DNA from: Vibrio metoecus
Lineage (GTDB): Bacteria > Pseudomonadota > Gammaproteobacteria > Enterobacterales > Vibrionaceae
Assembly (NCBI RefSeq): GCF_000696385.1
Contig: NZ_JJMN01000064.1
Span: 124,001 to 188,000, forward strand
Length of the DNA: 64,000 bases
Direction of reading: 5' to 3'
Part shown: positions 7,984-16,923 of the stretch, in pieces
How the letters are laid out: each line of letters starts with the position of its first letter
How positions within the stretch are numbered: the first letter of the stretch is position 1
The notes under the pieces: generated by a model
What the model was told of the DNA's origin: nothing
Seen by the model: the letters and a program-made list of their open reading frames with translations, nothing else
The model's database searches: none
Program-made: the position numbers and the translations under genes

Positions 7984-9861
7984 ATGTCTGCCTATCAAGA
8001 GCAATATCAATGGGCGAAAGAGCAGCCCGAAGCCTTCTGGCGTAAACAAGCGCAGCAGATCGACTGGTTTCAACCGCCGCAAACTATTTTGGCCAATGAC
8101 GAGCACGGTATTGAGCGCTGGTTTCCTGATGGCGTGCTCAATACCTGTTGGTTAGCACTCGATTATCACTGTGAACAAGGCCGTGGCGATCACACCGCGC
8201 TGATTTACGATTCTCCCGTGACGGGCAAAAAGCAGCGCTACAGCTACTCGGCACTGCGTGACAGTGTCGCAAAAATTGCTGGCATGCTGGCTGCGCAAGG
8301 AGTGAGCAAAGGGGATCGCGTTATCATCTACATGCCGATGATCCCAGAAGCGGCCATGGCGATGCTGGCTTGTGCGCGCTTGGGCGCCATTCACTCGGTG
8401 GTGTTTGGCGGCTTTGCGCCCAATGAACTGGCGGTACGGATTGAAGATGCGGAGCCGAAAGTGATCATGACCGCCTCGTGCGGCGTGGAAATCAATAAGG
8501 TGATTCTCTACAAGCCCATGGTCGACAAAGCCATTATGGATAGCCGCTGGAAGCCTGAAAAAGTCTTGGTTTATCAGCGCAGCGAATGCCGTGCCGAGCT
8601 CACTCATGCACGCGATTTGGAATGGAATACGGTCGTGCAATCGGCCACGCCGCACGGCTGTGTGCCTGTGCTCGCCACCGATCCGTTGTATATCCTTTAC
8701 ACCTCAGGTACCACAGGCAAACCGAAAGGCGTGGTGCGGGATAATGGCGGCCACGCGGTTGCGCTCAAGTATTCAATGCAGATTATCTACAACATGCCGC
8801 AAGACGGGGTGTTTTGGGCTGCTTCGGATGTGGGCTGGGTAGTCGGTCACTCCTACATTGTGTATGCGCCGCTCATTCATGGTTGCACCACCCTTTTGTA
8901 TGAAGGCAAACCGGTACGTACACCGGATCCCGGCGCGTTTTGGCGGGTGTGTCAGGAGTATCAAGTCACGGCACTGTTTTCTGCACCGACGGCGTTTCGT
9001 GCCATCAAAAAAGAAGATCCAAATGGCGATTATTTAAAACAGTACGATTTGTCGGCGTTAACCACCATTTTTATGGCCGGAGAGCGGCTTGACCCGCCGA
9101 CCTTGGAATGGGTACAAAGTAAAACCGGCAAGCCAGTGATTGATCACTGGTGGCAGACTGAAACGGGGTGGGCGATTGCTGGAAATCCCACCGGTCTTGA
9201 ATCTATGCCTATTAAAGCGGGCTCGGCAACCAAACCGATCCCCGGCTATCAGGTGGAGATTCTTAATGAGCTTGGCGAAAACATGCCCGCCAATCAGCAA
9301 GGCTTTGTCGCACTGAAAAGGCCACTGCCACCAAGCTGCCTGCCAACCGTTTGGCGCAACCATGACCGTTTTGAGTCGGGCTATTTGGCGCAATTCCCCG
9401 GTTATTATGTATCCGGTGATGGCGGTTATCTTGATGACGACGGGTATCTCTTCATCATGGGACGCATCGATGATGTGATCAACGTTGCGGGGCATCGACT
9501 ATCGACAGGCGAGATGGAAGAGATTGTCGGCGCGCATCCGGCTGTCGCGGAATGTGCGGTGATTGGCATTCATGATGAGCTGAAAGGGCAGTTGCCACTG
9601 GGTTTAGTGGTGCTCAAAGATGGGGTGAAGATTGATGCACAAACGCTGGAGCAAGAGCTGGTCGCGAGTGTGCGCAATCAAATTGGTGCAGTGGCTTGCT
9701 TTAAGCATGCCATAGTGGTCGAACGCTTACCGAAAACGCGATCCGGCAAAATTTTGCGGCGTATCATCCGTCAAATCGCCGATGGCGAGAGTTACACCAT
9801 TCCGTCGACCATTGACGATCCTATGAGCCTCAATGAGCTGGAAAACCTGTTTCAGCACTAA
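7984..9861 (+). CDS. prpE: Propionyl-CoA synthetase PrpE
   Basis: The product is 625 residues, an acyl-adenylate-forming ligase that activates propionate to propionyl-CoA and feeds PrpC. The AMP-binding loop YTSGTTGKPKGVV, the DHWWQTETGW motif, the hinge region GRIDDVINVAGHRLSTGEME and the C-terminal KTRSGKILRRI with the catalytic, acetylatable lysine are all present. The start ATG 7984 is four bases after prpF and has AAGGAG upstream; an in-frame earlier start would overlap prpF. No strong intrinsic terminator is visible after the stop. Confidence 0.95.
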   Translation: MSAYQEQYQWAKEQPEAFWRKQAQQIDWFQPPQTILANDEHGIERWFPDGVLNTCWLALDYHCEQGRGDHTALIYDSPVTGKKQRYSYSALRDSVAKIAGMLAAQGVSKGDRVIIYMPMIPEAAMAMLACARLGAIHSVVFGGFAPNELAVRIEDAEPKVIMTASCGVEINKVILYKPMVDKAIMDSRWKPEKVLVYQRSECRAELTHARDLEWNTVVQSATPHGCVPVLATDPLYILYTSGTTGKPKGVVRDNGGHAVALKYSMQIIYNMPQDGVFWAASDVGWVVGHSYIVYAPLIHGCTTLLYEGKPVRTPDPGAFWRVCQEYQVTALFSAPTAFRAIKKEDPNGDYLKQYDLSALTTIFMAGERLDPPTLEWVQSKTGKPVIDHWWQTETGWAIAGNPTGLESMPIKAGSATKPIPGYQVEILNELGENMPANQQGFVALKRPLPPSCLPTVWRNHDRFESGYLAQFPGYYVSGDGGYLDDDGYLFIMGRIDDVINVAGHRLSTGEMEEIVGAHPAVAECAVIGIHDELKGQLPLGLVVLKDGVKIDAQTLEQELVASVRNQIGAVACFKHAIVVERLPKTRSGKILRRIIRQIADGESYTIPSTIDDPMSLNELENLFQH

Positions 9862-10090
9862 ATTGATCCGGCTTTAGCTGCAAAAAAGCAGGCCATTATG
9901 TCGTTCACGTTTGTGGGCAGCATCATGGCCTGATTATTTGGGGCATCTATTAGAGCGATTTTTAGTTAACCATCTCATTGATGTGACACAGATAACAACC
10001 TGATTGCACAAAAACCCTACTGCCTAAGCTGATTTTTTATCGCATTTCCTATACAATTTCGCCCCACGATAAATTGATAACAATCACAAA

Positions 10091-10567
10091 ATGACCAACT
10101 TCTCACTCTCGGCAGCCAACAGTGCAGATTTAGAGCAACTTAATCAGTTGATGTTTCAATTGCACGATGAGCACCACCAGCAATGCTCAGAGCATTTCAA
10201 AACCGCAGAGGAGATTGAGCAAGAGAAAAGCATTGCTCGTTATCTGGATGATCCTGAGTGCTTGGTGTACGTCGCGAAGCAACAAGATCAGATAGTGGGT
10301 TTTGTGACTGGACATTTTTGTGAGCTGGTTTCTACCGTGAGTCAGGCGGTAACAATGGGCAGTGTCGATGAGCTTTATGTGCTTCCGGCATTTCGTGGAC
10401 AAGGGATTGCCAATCAGCTATGTCATAAATTAGAGCGCGTTTTCAAAGATTACGGGGTCAAACAAATGTTTGTTGAAGTATGGGATTTTAACCGTACTGC
10501 CCAAGATTTTTACCAGAGTTCAGGCTTTGTGCCACATATTCACTGGTTGCGTAAACCGCTTGTATAA
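10091..10567 (+). CDS. GNAT-family N-acetyltransferase
   Basis: The product is 158 residues covering one Gcn5-related acetyltransferase domain. Motif A is seen as VDELYVLPAFRGQGIANQLC, the acetyl-CoA pyrophosphate-binding loop being RGQGIA, followed by the motif B-like VEVWDFNRTAQDFYQSSGF. The substrate cannot be read from the sequence. It is a single gene about 230 bases after prpE; its stop lies 31 bases before the start of the Nudix gene, which may be co-transcribed. Confidence 0.85.
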   Translation: MTNFSLSAANSADLEQLNQLMFQLHDEHHQQCSEHFKTAEEIEQEKSIARYLDDPECLVYVAKQQDQIVGFVTGHFCELVSTVSQAVTMGSVDELYVLPAFRGQGIANQLCHKLERVFKDYGVKQMFVEVWDFNRTAQDFYQSSGFVPHIHWLRKPLV

Positions 10568-10598
10568 GTCAGTTCGTTTTTTAAAAGGAAACAGTACC

Positions 10599-12047
10599 TT
10601 GTTGGCACATGTTCGCACAGTTTGGTTAGTGTTAGGTTTCACTTTGAGTTTAGGGCTCTCTTTTTCGGCCATGTCCAGCCAAGAAGAAGAGACAGCGTAT
10701 CGCGGTGCGTTATGTTTGATCCGTAGCGATAATAAGTTAGTGATGACGCAAGAGGTATTGACTGGAAAACTTTCGCTGCCCGGTGGCACGATTGAGGCGG
10801 GTGAAACACCCCAAATGGCGGCTCAGCGTGAAACTTGGCAAGAAACAGGCATGGTGGTTGCGGTGGGGCGTCTACTTGGCCACACTCCTACAGCGTTAGT
10901 TTATGAGTGTATCAGTGAATCACAGGTGATCGCCTACGCGTACCAAAATGGGTTAGGAGGGTATGAGCTACCCATCTGGTTTGCGCCTGATTATGGCGTG
11001 GAAACGATCTCATCCATGCTGATCACCCCGAGTTATATCAAACCGAATCAGTACCGATATTCAGAGCAGTGGGCGTCTATTCTCTCGCTGTTCAACGTGA
11101 GTACAGATCAAGCCGTGGATTATGTGACTGAACTGCACAAAGCTGCTCCTCGATTTCAGCAAGTGGAATTGGATTGGCTCAATCAACTCCAATATGGGTT
11201 GGCGCAGTTGCAAAAGAGTATGCCTTGGCTGCAAAACATCATCCTCAGCGGAATGATCTTTAATCTTCCAGTGATGGGATTAGTGCTATTTCCTTTAATT
11301 TATTGGCAGCTCGGTAAACCCTATTGCTACAAAATTTTGTTTGCGATGACGGTTACCTCATTGCTTTGTCTGGTTGCTCAGCAAGGTTTTTCTTTGCCAA
11401 GGCCTCACGTTTACCAACCGGGATTAGAGCTTTTTCCTAGCTATGGTTTTGGGTTTCCTAATTTGCCGATTGCGCTCTGGGGTTGTTTAGGGGTTTTGTT
11501 GTGGCATGTGCGACAAGAGTTTACGCACCGCTGGGCTATGCGCATTTGGGCTGGGGTATTTATCTGGTTATCTTTTGCTTCGTTTTATTCAGGCAGTGCT
11601 TTTCTCAGCGATATTGCAGCGGGATCGTTGTTTGGTGGTTTAGTGGCATGGCACATTATTCGCCTCGATCTGAAACCGGGGGTTAATGTACAAAGTTTGT
11701 TGACCTCAAAGCCAGTTTGGTGGGGATTAACCATTGCTTGTGCGATTTTGTCGATTATCTGGCCACAACCCATTTTTACCCAGTGGTTGGCGTTTTTAGT
11801 CACTATTGCCGGTTTAGTGACGGTGCTGAAACCGATCTCGGCAGAGTTGTCATTTCGTGAAGTGTTATTGATGATCGTTCTATTGCTGCTAGCGAATGAG
11901 GCGATTTCATTGGCAATTAGCCCGTTCAATCACAGCTCGCTGTATTCGTTGATCGGTGAAACATTGCGTTATCCGGCGCTGATTTTATTGTTTGTGCTAT
12001 TGGCACGTCGTCGAGTGAAACCTTCACTGACCACACCAGTGCATTAA
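10599..12047 (+). CDS. Nudix hydrolase fused to a PAP2-like membrane domain
   Basis: The product is 482 residues if it starts at TTG 10599, which has AAAAGGAA 9 bases upstream; an upstream in-frame start would overlap the GNAT gene. A signal-anchor segment is followed by a Nudix domain whose box reads GGTIEAGETPQMAAQRETWQ then ETGM; the first Glu of the EE pair is Gln. After about residue 215 comes a multi-helix membrane domain resembling PAP2 phosphatases. The PAP2 catalytic positions are not conserved: the PSGH-like stretch reads FGFPNLPIA and the SRx5Hx3D stretch reads FYSGSAFLSDIAAG, without the histidines. Role unknown; perhaps nucleotide or lipid-linked pyrophosphate hydrolysis at the membrane. 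Confidence 0.8.
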   Translation: MLAHVRTVWLVLGFTLSLGLSFSAMSSQEEETAYRGALCLIRSDNKLVMTQEVLTGKLSLPGGTIEAGETPQMAAQRETWQETGMVVAVGRLLGHTPTALVYECISESQVIAYAYQNGLGGYELPIWFAPDYGVETISSMLITPSYIKPNQYRYSEQWASILSLFNVSTDQAVDYVTELHKAAPRFQQVELDWLNQLQYGLAQLQKSMPWLQNIILSGMIFNLPVMGLVLFPLIYWQLGKPYCYKILFAMTVTSLLCLVAQQGFSLPRPHVYQPGLELFPSYGFGFPNLPIALWGCLGVLLWHVRQEFTHRWAMRIWAGVFIWLSFASFYSGSAFLSDIAAGSLFGGLVAWHIIRLDLKPGVNVQSLLTSKPVWWGLTIACAILSIIWPQPIFTQWLAFLVTIAGLVTVLKPISAELSFREVLLMIVLLLLANEAISLAISPFNHSSLYSLIGETLRYPALILLFVLLARRRVKPSLTTPVH

Positions 12048-12070
12048 CCGATTGGATGAATAAGGCATAA

Positions 12071-12105
12071 AAAAACCGGAAGCTTAGGCTTCCGGTTTGC
12101 TTTTC
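12071..12105. terminator. Bidirectional intrinsic terminator
   Basis: AAACCGGAAGC (12073-12083), loop TTAG, GCTTCCGGTTT (12088-12098) form a perfect 11-bp stem. It has an A-run on the left and a T-rich right flank, and lies between convergent genes. Confidence 0.85.
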
Positions 12106-12121
12106 TGGAACAAGAGTAGAA

Positions 12122-13228
12122 TTAGGCGGTGGTATAAGCACAAACGAATTCGGCAATTTTCACCATATCCGCAATCGCGATGTACTCTTCAGTGGTGTGA
12201 ACTTTAGCCATACCGGTTGAGAGGTTTACTGTCGTTAAGCCTTTCGCGTTGAAGTTGTTGGCATCGCTGCCGCCGCCACTCAGTTTGGTTTTGGGTTCAA
12301 TACCAATTGCCTCAAAGCTCGCTTTGATCGCTTGAATGTGAGCGTTATCTTCTTCCAACTTGAACGCGTTATAAGAACGAGTCGATTCAATCTCAACTTT
12401 TGCGCCATGTTTTTCCGCTGCGCGTTCAAAGGTTTCGATCATATGCTGAACTTGGGCTTCTAACTTCGTATCGTTGAGAGAACGCGCTTCGGCGACGATC
12501 TTGAGCTCAGGCATCACGATGTTCGTCGCCTGACCACCTTGTACGATACCGATGTTGGCGGTGGTTTCTTCGTCAATACGTAGCAGCTTCATTTGAGTAA
12601 TTGCATCAGCCGCGACAGAGATCGCGCTGATCCCATCTTCTGGGACTAAACCCGCGTGGGCAGGCTTACCTTTGATCAGCGCAACGATTTTTTGCTGACC
12701 CGGTGCGGCGCGAACGATAGTGCCGATTGGGCCACCGGTGTCGAGAACAATCACTTTTTGCGCTTGTACTTTGCTCATGTCGAAGTGCTCAGAGCCTTTT
12801 AGGCCACCTTCTTCATGCACAGTGAAAGCAATCTCAATGGTTTTGTGTGCTTGTTGGTTGTCGCGTAGTGCGCGTACCGCTTCGAGAATTGCAGCAATAC
12901 CTGATTTGTCATCACCACCCAAAATCGTGTTGCCTTTCGAGCGAATAATTCCGTCTTCAATAATCGGCTCGATACCGTTACCCGGTTTTACCGTATCCAT
13001 GTGGCAGCTAAATAGAATGCTGTCATCCAGTGTGCCTTCTAGGCGGGCATACAGGTTAAAACCGTTAGAAACATCAGCAGGGACCGGTAGTTTGTGCACA
13101 GAGAAACCGAGTTCCCCCAGCTGTTCAGCTAGGGTTTCAGAAATCTGCTTTTCATTACCCGATTCACTATCGATTTGAATCAGTTGTAGGAAGTGGTCAA
13201 CAAGACGTTGGGTATTAATCAGGCTCAT
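12122..13228 (-). CDS. M20-family metallopeptidase, peptidase T-like
   Basis: The product is 368 residues. Zinc-site motifs of the M20 family are present: FSCHMDTVKPG, GDDKSGIAAILEA, TVHEEGGLKGSEH with the catalytic Glu pair, LDTGGPIG, and SGGGSDANNFN near the C-terminus. It resembles PepT/tripeptidase-type cytosolic aminopeptidases, which release residues from short peptides. There is no signal peptide. AGAGG precedes the ATG. It is monocistronic and convergent with the Nudix gene across a shared terminator. The exact substrate class is not determined. Confidence 0.88.
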   Translation of the reverse strand: MSLINTQRLVDHFLQLIQIDSESGNEKQISETLAEQLGELGFSVHKLPVPADVSNGFNLYARLEGTLDDSILFSCHMDTVKPGNGIEPIIEDGIIRSKGNTILGGDDKSGIAAILEAVRALRDNQQAHKTIEIAFTVHEEGGLKGSEHFDMSKVQAQKVIVLDTGGPIGTIVRAAPGQQKIVALIKGKPAHAGLVPEDGISAISVAADAITQMKLLRIDEETTANIGIVQGGQATNIVMPELKIVAEARSLNDTKLEAQVQHMIETFERAAEKHGAKVEIESTRSYNAFKLEEDNAHIQAIKASFEAIGIEPKTKLSGGGSDANNFNAKGLTTVNLSTGMAKVHTTEEYIAIADMVKIAEFVCAYTTA

Positions 13229-13400
13229 AGGAATACCTCTTAGGGAACAGAAGCTGACACCATGCCTGCAATCGAATTCACAAAAGATAGCGTTAAATCA
13301 AAAAAAGTCTAGAAAAGAAGAGGGGAAAAACGTGACTTGAGTGAAATGGCACTCATTTTGATGAATCGACACCTCGCGAACAGTGCTGATATCAATAACG

Positions 13401-13418
13401 AGTAACAATATTATTACA
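13401..13418. promoter_or_regulatory. TyrR-box-like site 1
   Basis: AGTAACAATATTATTACA agrees with TGTAAA-N6-TTTACA at 9 of 12 positions and keeps the essential G-N14-C spacing. It abuts site 2, with centres 19 bp apart. Confidence 0.5.
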
Positions 13419-13419
13419 T

Positions 13420-13437
13420 TGTAAGCAATGCTTTACT
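13420..13437. promoter_or_regulatory. TyrR-box-like site 2 (strongest)
   Basis: TGTAAGCAATGCTTTACT matches TGTAAA-N6-TTTACA at 10 of 12 positions, including the invariant G and C. It lies about 250 bases upstream of the hpd start. Confidence 0.6.
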
Positions 13438-13570
13438 GTTTGATTGAGCATGGAAAAGAGTCTTTATGGTCTGTTGAAAATTAACTATATTTTAATATTC
13501 AATGGGTTGTGTTTATTTAAAGCATGGTATAGGAATGGTTTTTCGCCAAGAGATAGCGCGATGTGATAAA

Positions 13571-13588
13571 TGTAATCATTTTGTTACT
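13571..13588. promoter_or_regulatory. TyrR-box-like site 3 (weaker)
   Basis: TGTAATCATTTTGTTACT matches the TyrR box at 9 of 12 positions with correct G-N14-C spacing. It lies about 100 bases before the hpd start. Confidence 0.45.
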
Positions 13589-13688
13589 TGTCTTGATTTA
13601 AATCAGCATGAAGCCACTTGAGAGCTTGGGATTTTCTTTACACACCATTTCAGCCATGGTTAGTGCAATCACACTCACCAAGGAAACG

Positions 13689-14765
13689 ATGATGATGGAT
13701 AGCGTAAACCCACTCGGTACTGATGGCTTCGAATTTGTGGAATACACGGCGGCGGATACGCAGGGCATTGCCAGTCTCAAACACCTCTTCACCTCTCTAG
13801 GCTTTGCCGAAATTGCAAAACACCGTTCTAAGGAGGCTTGGTTATATCGCCAAGGTGACATTAACTTTATTGTCAATGCACAACCACGCAGCCAAGCCGA
13901 AGCGTTCGCCAAAGAACACGGACCTTCCGTTTGCGGTATGGCATTTCGGGTTAAGGATGCCGCAGTGGCACTCAAACATGCACAAGCCAATGGTGCAGTG
14001 GAGTACAAAACCGAGATTGGACCGATGGAATTGAGTATTCCAGCTGTGCTCGGAATTGGCGATAGCTTGCTCTATTTTGTGGATCGTTATGGCGATCGCA
14101 GCATCTATGATGTCGATTTTCATTTTTACCCTGACAGCAAAGAACGCCTTGCGCAAGCGCAAGTCGGACTCTACGAAATAGACCACCTCACGCACAACGT
14201 GAAACGCGGCAATATGAACCAGTGGGCAGGTTTTTATGAGCGCATTGGTAACTTCCGTGAAATCCGCTACTTTGATATCGAGGGCAAACTGACGGGTTTG
14301 GTGAGCCGAGCGATGACTGCGCCCTGTGGCAAAATCCGTATTCCGATCAACGAGTCTTCTGACGATAAATCGCAAATTGAAGAGTTTATTCGTGAGTACA
14401 AAGGGGAAGGTATCCAGCACATCGCGCTCAGCACGGACGATATTTACCATACCGTAAAGACCTTGCGTGAACGCGGTATGGACTTCATGCCAACGCCAGA
14501 TACCTATTACGACAAGGTGAATCAGCGAGTGGCTGGACATCAAGAAGATGTTCAAGCACTGCGTGACTTACGTATTTTGATTGATGGTGCACCGATGAAA
14601 GATGGCATTTTGCTGCAAATCTTTACTCAAACTGTGATTGGGCCTGTGTTCTTTGAAATCATTCAGCGTAAAGGAAACCAAGGTTTTGGTGAGGGCAACT
14701 TTAAAGCGTTGTTTGAATCGATTGAAGAAGATCAAATCCGCCGTGGAGTATTGACTGATGCATAA
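13689..14765 (+). CDS. hpd: 4-Hydroxyphenylpyruvate dioxygenase
   Basis: The product is 358 residues. It converts 4-hydroxyphenylpyruvate, the transamination product of tyrosine, to homogentisate. It is a two-barrel vicinal-oxygen-chelate Fe(II) enzyme; the three metal ligands sit in IDHLTHNV, IQHIALSTDDI and GPVFFEIIQRKG. I chose the start at 13689 because AAGGAAACG directly precedes it and the protein then begins MMMDSVNPLGTDGFEFVEY as in family members; the frame is open back to 13608 but that adds an atypical tail. First gene of a four-gene operon; it overlaps hmgA by 8 bases. Confidence 0.95.
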   Translation: MMMDSVNPLGTDGFEFVEYTAADTQGIASLKHLFTSLGFAEIAKHRSKEAWLYRQGDINFIVNAQPRSQAEAFAKEHGPSVCGMAFRVKDAAVALKHAQANGAVEYKTEIGPMELSIPAVLGIGDSLLYFVDRYGDRSIYDVDFHFYPDSKERLAQAQVGLYEIDHLTHNVKRGNMNQWAGFYERIGNFREIRYFDIEGKLTGLVSRAMTAPCGKIRIPINESSDDKSQIEEFIREYKGEGIQHIALSTDDIYHTVKTLRERGMDFMPTPDTYYDKVNQRVAGHQEDVQALRDLRILIDGAPMKDGILLQIFTQTVIGPVFFEIIQRKGNQGFGEGNFKALFESIEEDQIRRGVLTDA

Positions 14766-15894
14766 ATGGATTACTTTTCCGCATCGTGAAGGCACTTGCT
14801 CAAGGCAAGCGCATGCGGATTTCCCAGAGCAGGCGATTTACGAGCGTGAAGCGGGGCGTAGTGGCTTTTTCGGCCCTGCGGCTCATTTTCATCACCAACA
14901 TGCACCAACAGGTTGGAGTGAGTGGGAAGGCGAATTGCGCCCACGCGCGTTTAACTTCAACCATGTTGAGGGCGTCAATGCCTTATCCCCTTGGCAAGTG
15001 CCACTGTTACTGCACAACCATGAGGTAAAAGTGCGGGTGTGGAAACTTGCCCAAGCTATGCCAGCGTTGGCGCGCAATGCCGATGGTGATGAGCTGCTGT
15101 TTATCCATCAAGGTAAAGCCGATCTCTATTGTGACTATGGCCATCTGGTTGTCAGTGAGGGCGACTATGTGCTGATCCCGCGCTCGACCAACTGGCGTCT
15201 AGAGCCGATTGAGCCCTTGTTTATTTTGATGATTGAAAACACCGATGCCGCTTATGCGTTACCGGAAAAAGGCTTAGTCGGCAATCACGCGGTCTTTGAC
15301 CCTGCGGTGTTGGATGTGCCTTCGATTAATGATCAATTCCGCGCGCAATATTCTGAGCAGCAGACTCAAGTGCAGGTAAAGCGTCACGGGCAAATCAGCA
15401 CTATTACTTTCCCGTTTAACCCATTGGATGCGGTGGGTTGGCATGGCGATCTCTCTGTCGTGCGCCTCAACTGGCGTGATATTCGCCCGCTGATGTCGCA
15501 TCGTTACCATCTTCCGCCTTCTGCACATACCACCTTTGTCGGCCAAGGTTTTGTGGTGTGTACCTTTGTGCCTCGCCCCATTGAAAGTGATCCCGGCGCG
15601 CTGAAAGTGCCGTTTTATCACAACAATGATGATTATGATGAAGTGCTGTTTTACCACGCTGGCGATTTTTTCAGCCGCGATAATATTGAAGCCGGCATGG
15701 TGACCTTCCACCCAGCCGGTTTTACTCACGGCCCCCATCCGAAAGCGTTCCAAGCAGGCTTGGAATATCGCAAAAAATTCACCGATGAAGTGGCCGTCAT
15801 GATTGATACCCGTCATGCGCTACAGTTTAGTGAAGCGGCGCAGCAGGTGGAAAATCGTCAGTATGTTTACAGTTGGCAGAGTAAAAAGGAGTAG
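14758..15894 (+). CDS. hmgA: Homogentisate 1,2-dioxygenase
   Basis: The product is 378 residues. It opens the homogentisate ring to maleylacetoacetate. It is a cupin-type Fe(II) dioxygenase of the shorter bacterial form, with FVPRPIESDPGALKVPFYHN, an acidic NNDDYDEVLFYH segment and GMVTFHPAGFTHGPHP, which supply the His/Glu ligands. Its start lies inside the end of hpd, suggesting translational coupling. In V. cholerae, loss of this gene is known to give brown pyomelanin-producing strains because homogentisate accumulates. The frame is intact here. Confidence 0.92.
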   Translation: MHKWITFPHREGTCSRQAHADFPEQAIYEREAGRSGFFGPAAHFHHQHAPTGWSEWEGELRPRAFNFNHVEGVNALSPWQVPLLLHNHEVKVRVWKLAQAMPALARNADGDELLFIHQGKADLYCDYGHLVVSEGDYVLIPRSTNWRLEPIEPLFILMIENTDAAYALPEKGLVGNHAVFDPAVLDVPSINDQFRAQYSEQQTQVQVKRHGQISTITFPFNPLDAVGWHGDLSVVRLNWRDIRPLMSHRYHLPPSAHTTFVGQGFVVCTFVPRPIESDPGALKVPFYHNNDDYDEVLFYHAGDFFSRDNIEAGMVTFHPAGFTHGPHPKAFQAGLEYRKKFTDEVAVMIDTRHALQFSEAAQQVENRQYVYSWQSKKE

Positions 15895-15900
15895 GGCGAT

Positions 15901-16923
15901 ATGAAGTTAGCGACCCTGAAAAATGGAATGCGTGATGGTCAACTGGTGGTTGTGAGCCGAGATTTAAGCCTGTGTGTTGCCGTGCCTGAGATTGCCAGCA
16001 CTTTACAGCAGGCTTTGGATAATTGGGATGCGGTGGTGGACTCACTGCAAGATGTCTATTTCGCACTGAATGAACGCACCATTACTGCCCGTTTGTTCGA
16101 CCCAGAGCAGTGTTTATCTCCGTTGCCTAGAGCCTATCATTGGGCGGATGGTTCCGCTTACGTTAACCATGTTGAATTGGTGCGCAAAGCGCGTGGCGCA
16201 GAAATGCCCGCCAGTTTTTGGACCGATCCTTTAATGTATCAAGGTGGTTCGGATACGTTTTTAGCCCCACGAGAGCCGATTGTGATGGCTGATGAAGCGT
16301 GGGGTATTGATTTTGAAGCGGAAGTGGCGGTAATCACTTCGGATGTCGCGATGGGTAGCGCCCCACAAGATGCCGCGCAAGCCATTCGGCTGTTGATGCT
16401 GGTGAATGATGTATCACTGCGAGGCTTGATTCCGAATGAGCTCGCGAAAGGGTTTGGTTTCTATCAATCCAAACCCTCTTCGGCTTTTTCACCTGTTGCG
16501 GTGACTCCGGATGAGCTTGGTGAAGCATGGGATGGTGCGCGCCTTGCCCTGCCATTACGCACCACTTATAACCAAGAGTTGTTTGGTTGTCCCAATGCGG
16601 GCGTGGATATGACGTTTTCATTCCCTGAGCTCATCGCGCATGCAGCGAAAACGCGCGCGTTGTGTGCCGGTACCATTATTGGCTCGGGTACGGTTTCCAA
16701 TAAGCAGGGTACCGATTATGGCAGCGCGATCCGTGAAGGTGGTGTGGGTTATTCCTGTATTGCGGAGCTGCGGATGATTGAAACGCTGCGTGATGGCAAA
16801 CCGCAAACGCCATTTATGCAGTTTGGAGATACGGTGTGTATTGAGATGTTCAACGATCAGCAACAAAGCGTATTTGGGGCGATTGAACAGCGTGTACTGC
16901 CACACAACAAGGAAACACAATGA
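15901..16923 (+). CDS. fahA: Fumarylacetoacetate hydrolase
   Basis: The product is 340 residues, FAH family. It cleaves fumarylacetoacetate to fumarate and acetoacetate, the final step of tyrosine degradation. The metal-site segment DFEAEVAVIT and the later IGSGTVSN with the conserved Gly/Ser region are visible. It is shorter than the mammalian enzyme, as usual for the bacterial type. AAGGAG lies 10 bases before the ATG, and its stop overlaps the next start in an ATGA arrangement. Confidence 0.9.
   Translation: MKLATLKNGMRDGQLVVVSRDLSLCVAVPEIASTLQQALDNWDAVVDSLQDVYFALNERTITARLFDPEQCLSPLPRAYHWADGSAYVNHVELVRKARGAEMPASFWTDPLMYQGGSDTFLAPREPIVMADEAWGIDFEAEVAVITSDVAMGSAPQDAAQAIRLLMLVNDVSLRGLIPNELAKGFGFYQSKPSSAFSPVAVTPDELGEAWDGARLALPLRTTYNQELFGCPNAGVDMTFSFPELIAHAAKTRALCAGTIIGSGTVSNKQGTDYGSAIREGGVGYSCIAELRMIETLRDGKPQTPFMQFGDTVCIEMFNDQQQSVFGAIEQRVLPHNKETQ

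Larger units (their letters stand above)
13229..13688. other. Divergent promoter region of the M20 peptidase and the hpd operon
   Basis: This AT-rich 460-base spacer holds three TyrR-box-like sites (13401-13437 and 13571-13588). No gene is convincing; the in-frame extension of hpd from 13608 is probably untranslated. Confidence 0.55.

Noticed and set aside
9890..9937. GGCCAT/ATGGCC pairing after prpE as a terminator
   Set aside because: The loop is about 30 bases, the stem is imperfect and no T-run follows.
9982..9997. CRP-like TGTGA-N6-TAACA upstream of the GNAT gene
   Set aside because: Only one good half-site; too weak without a matrix score.
13347..13361. Sigma-54-like TGGCAC-N5-TTGA upstream of hpd
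   Set aside because: The nearly invariant GC of the -12 element is GA here, and TyrR-type sites explain the region better.
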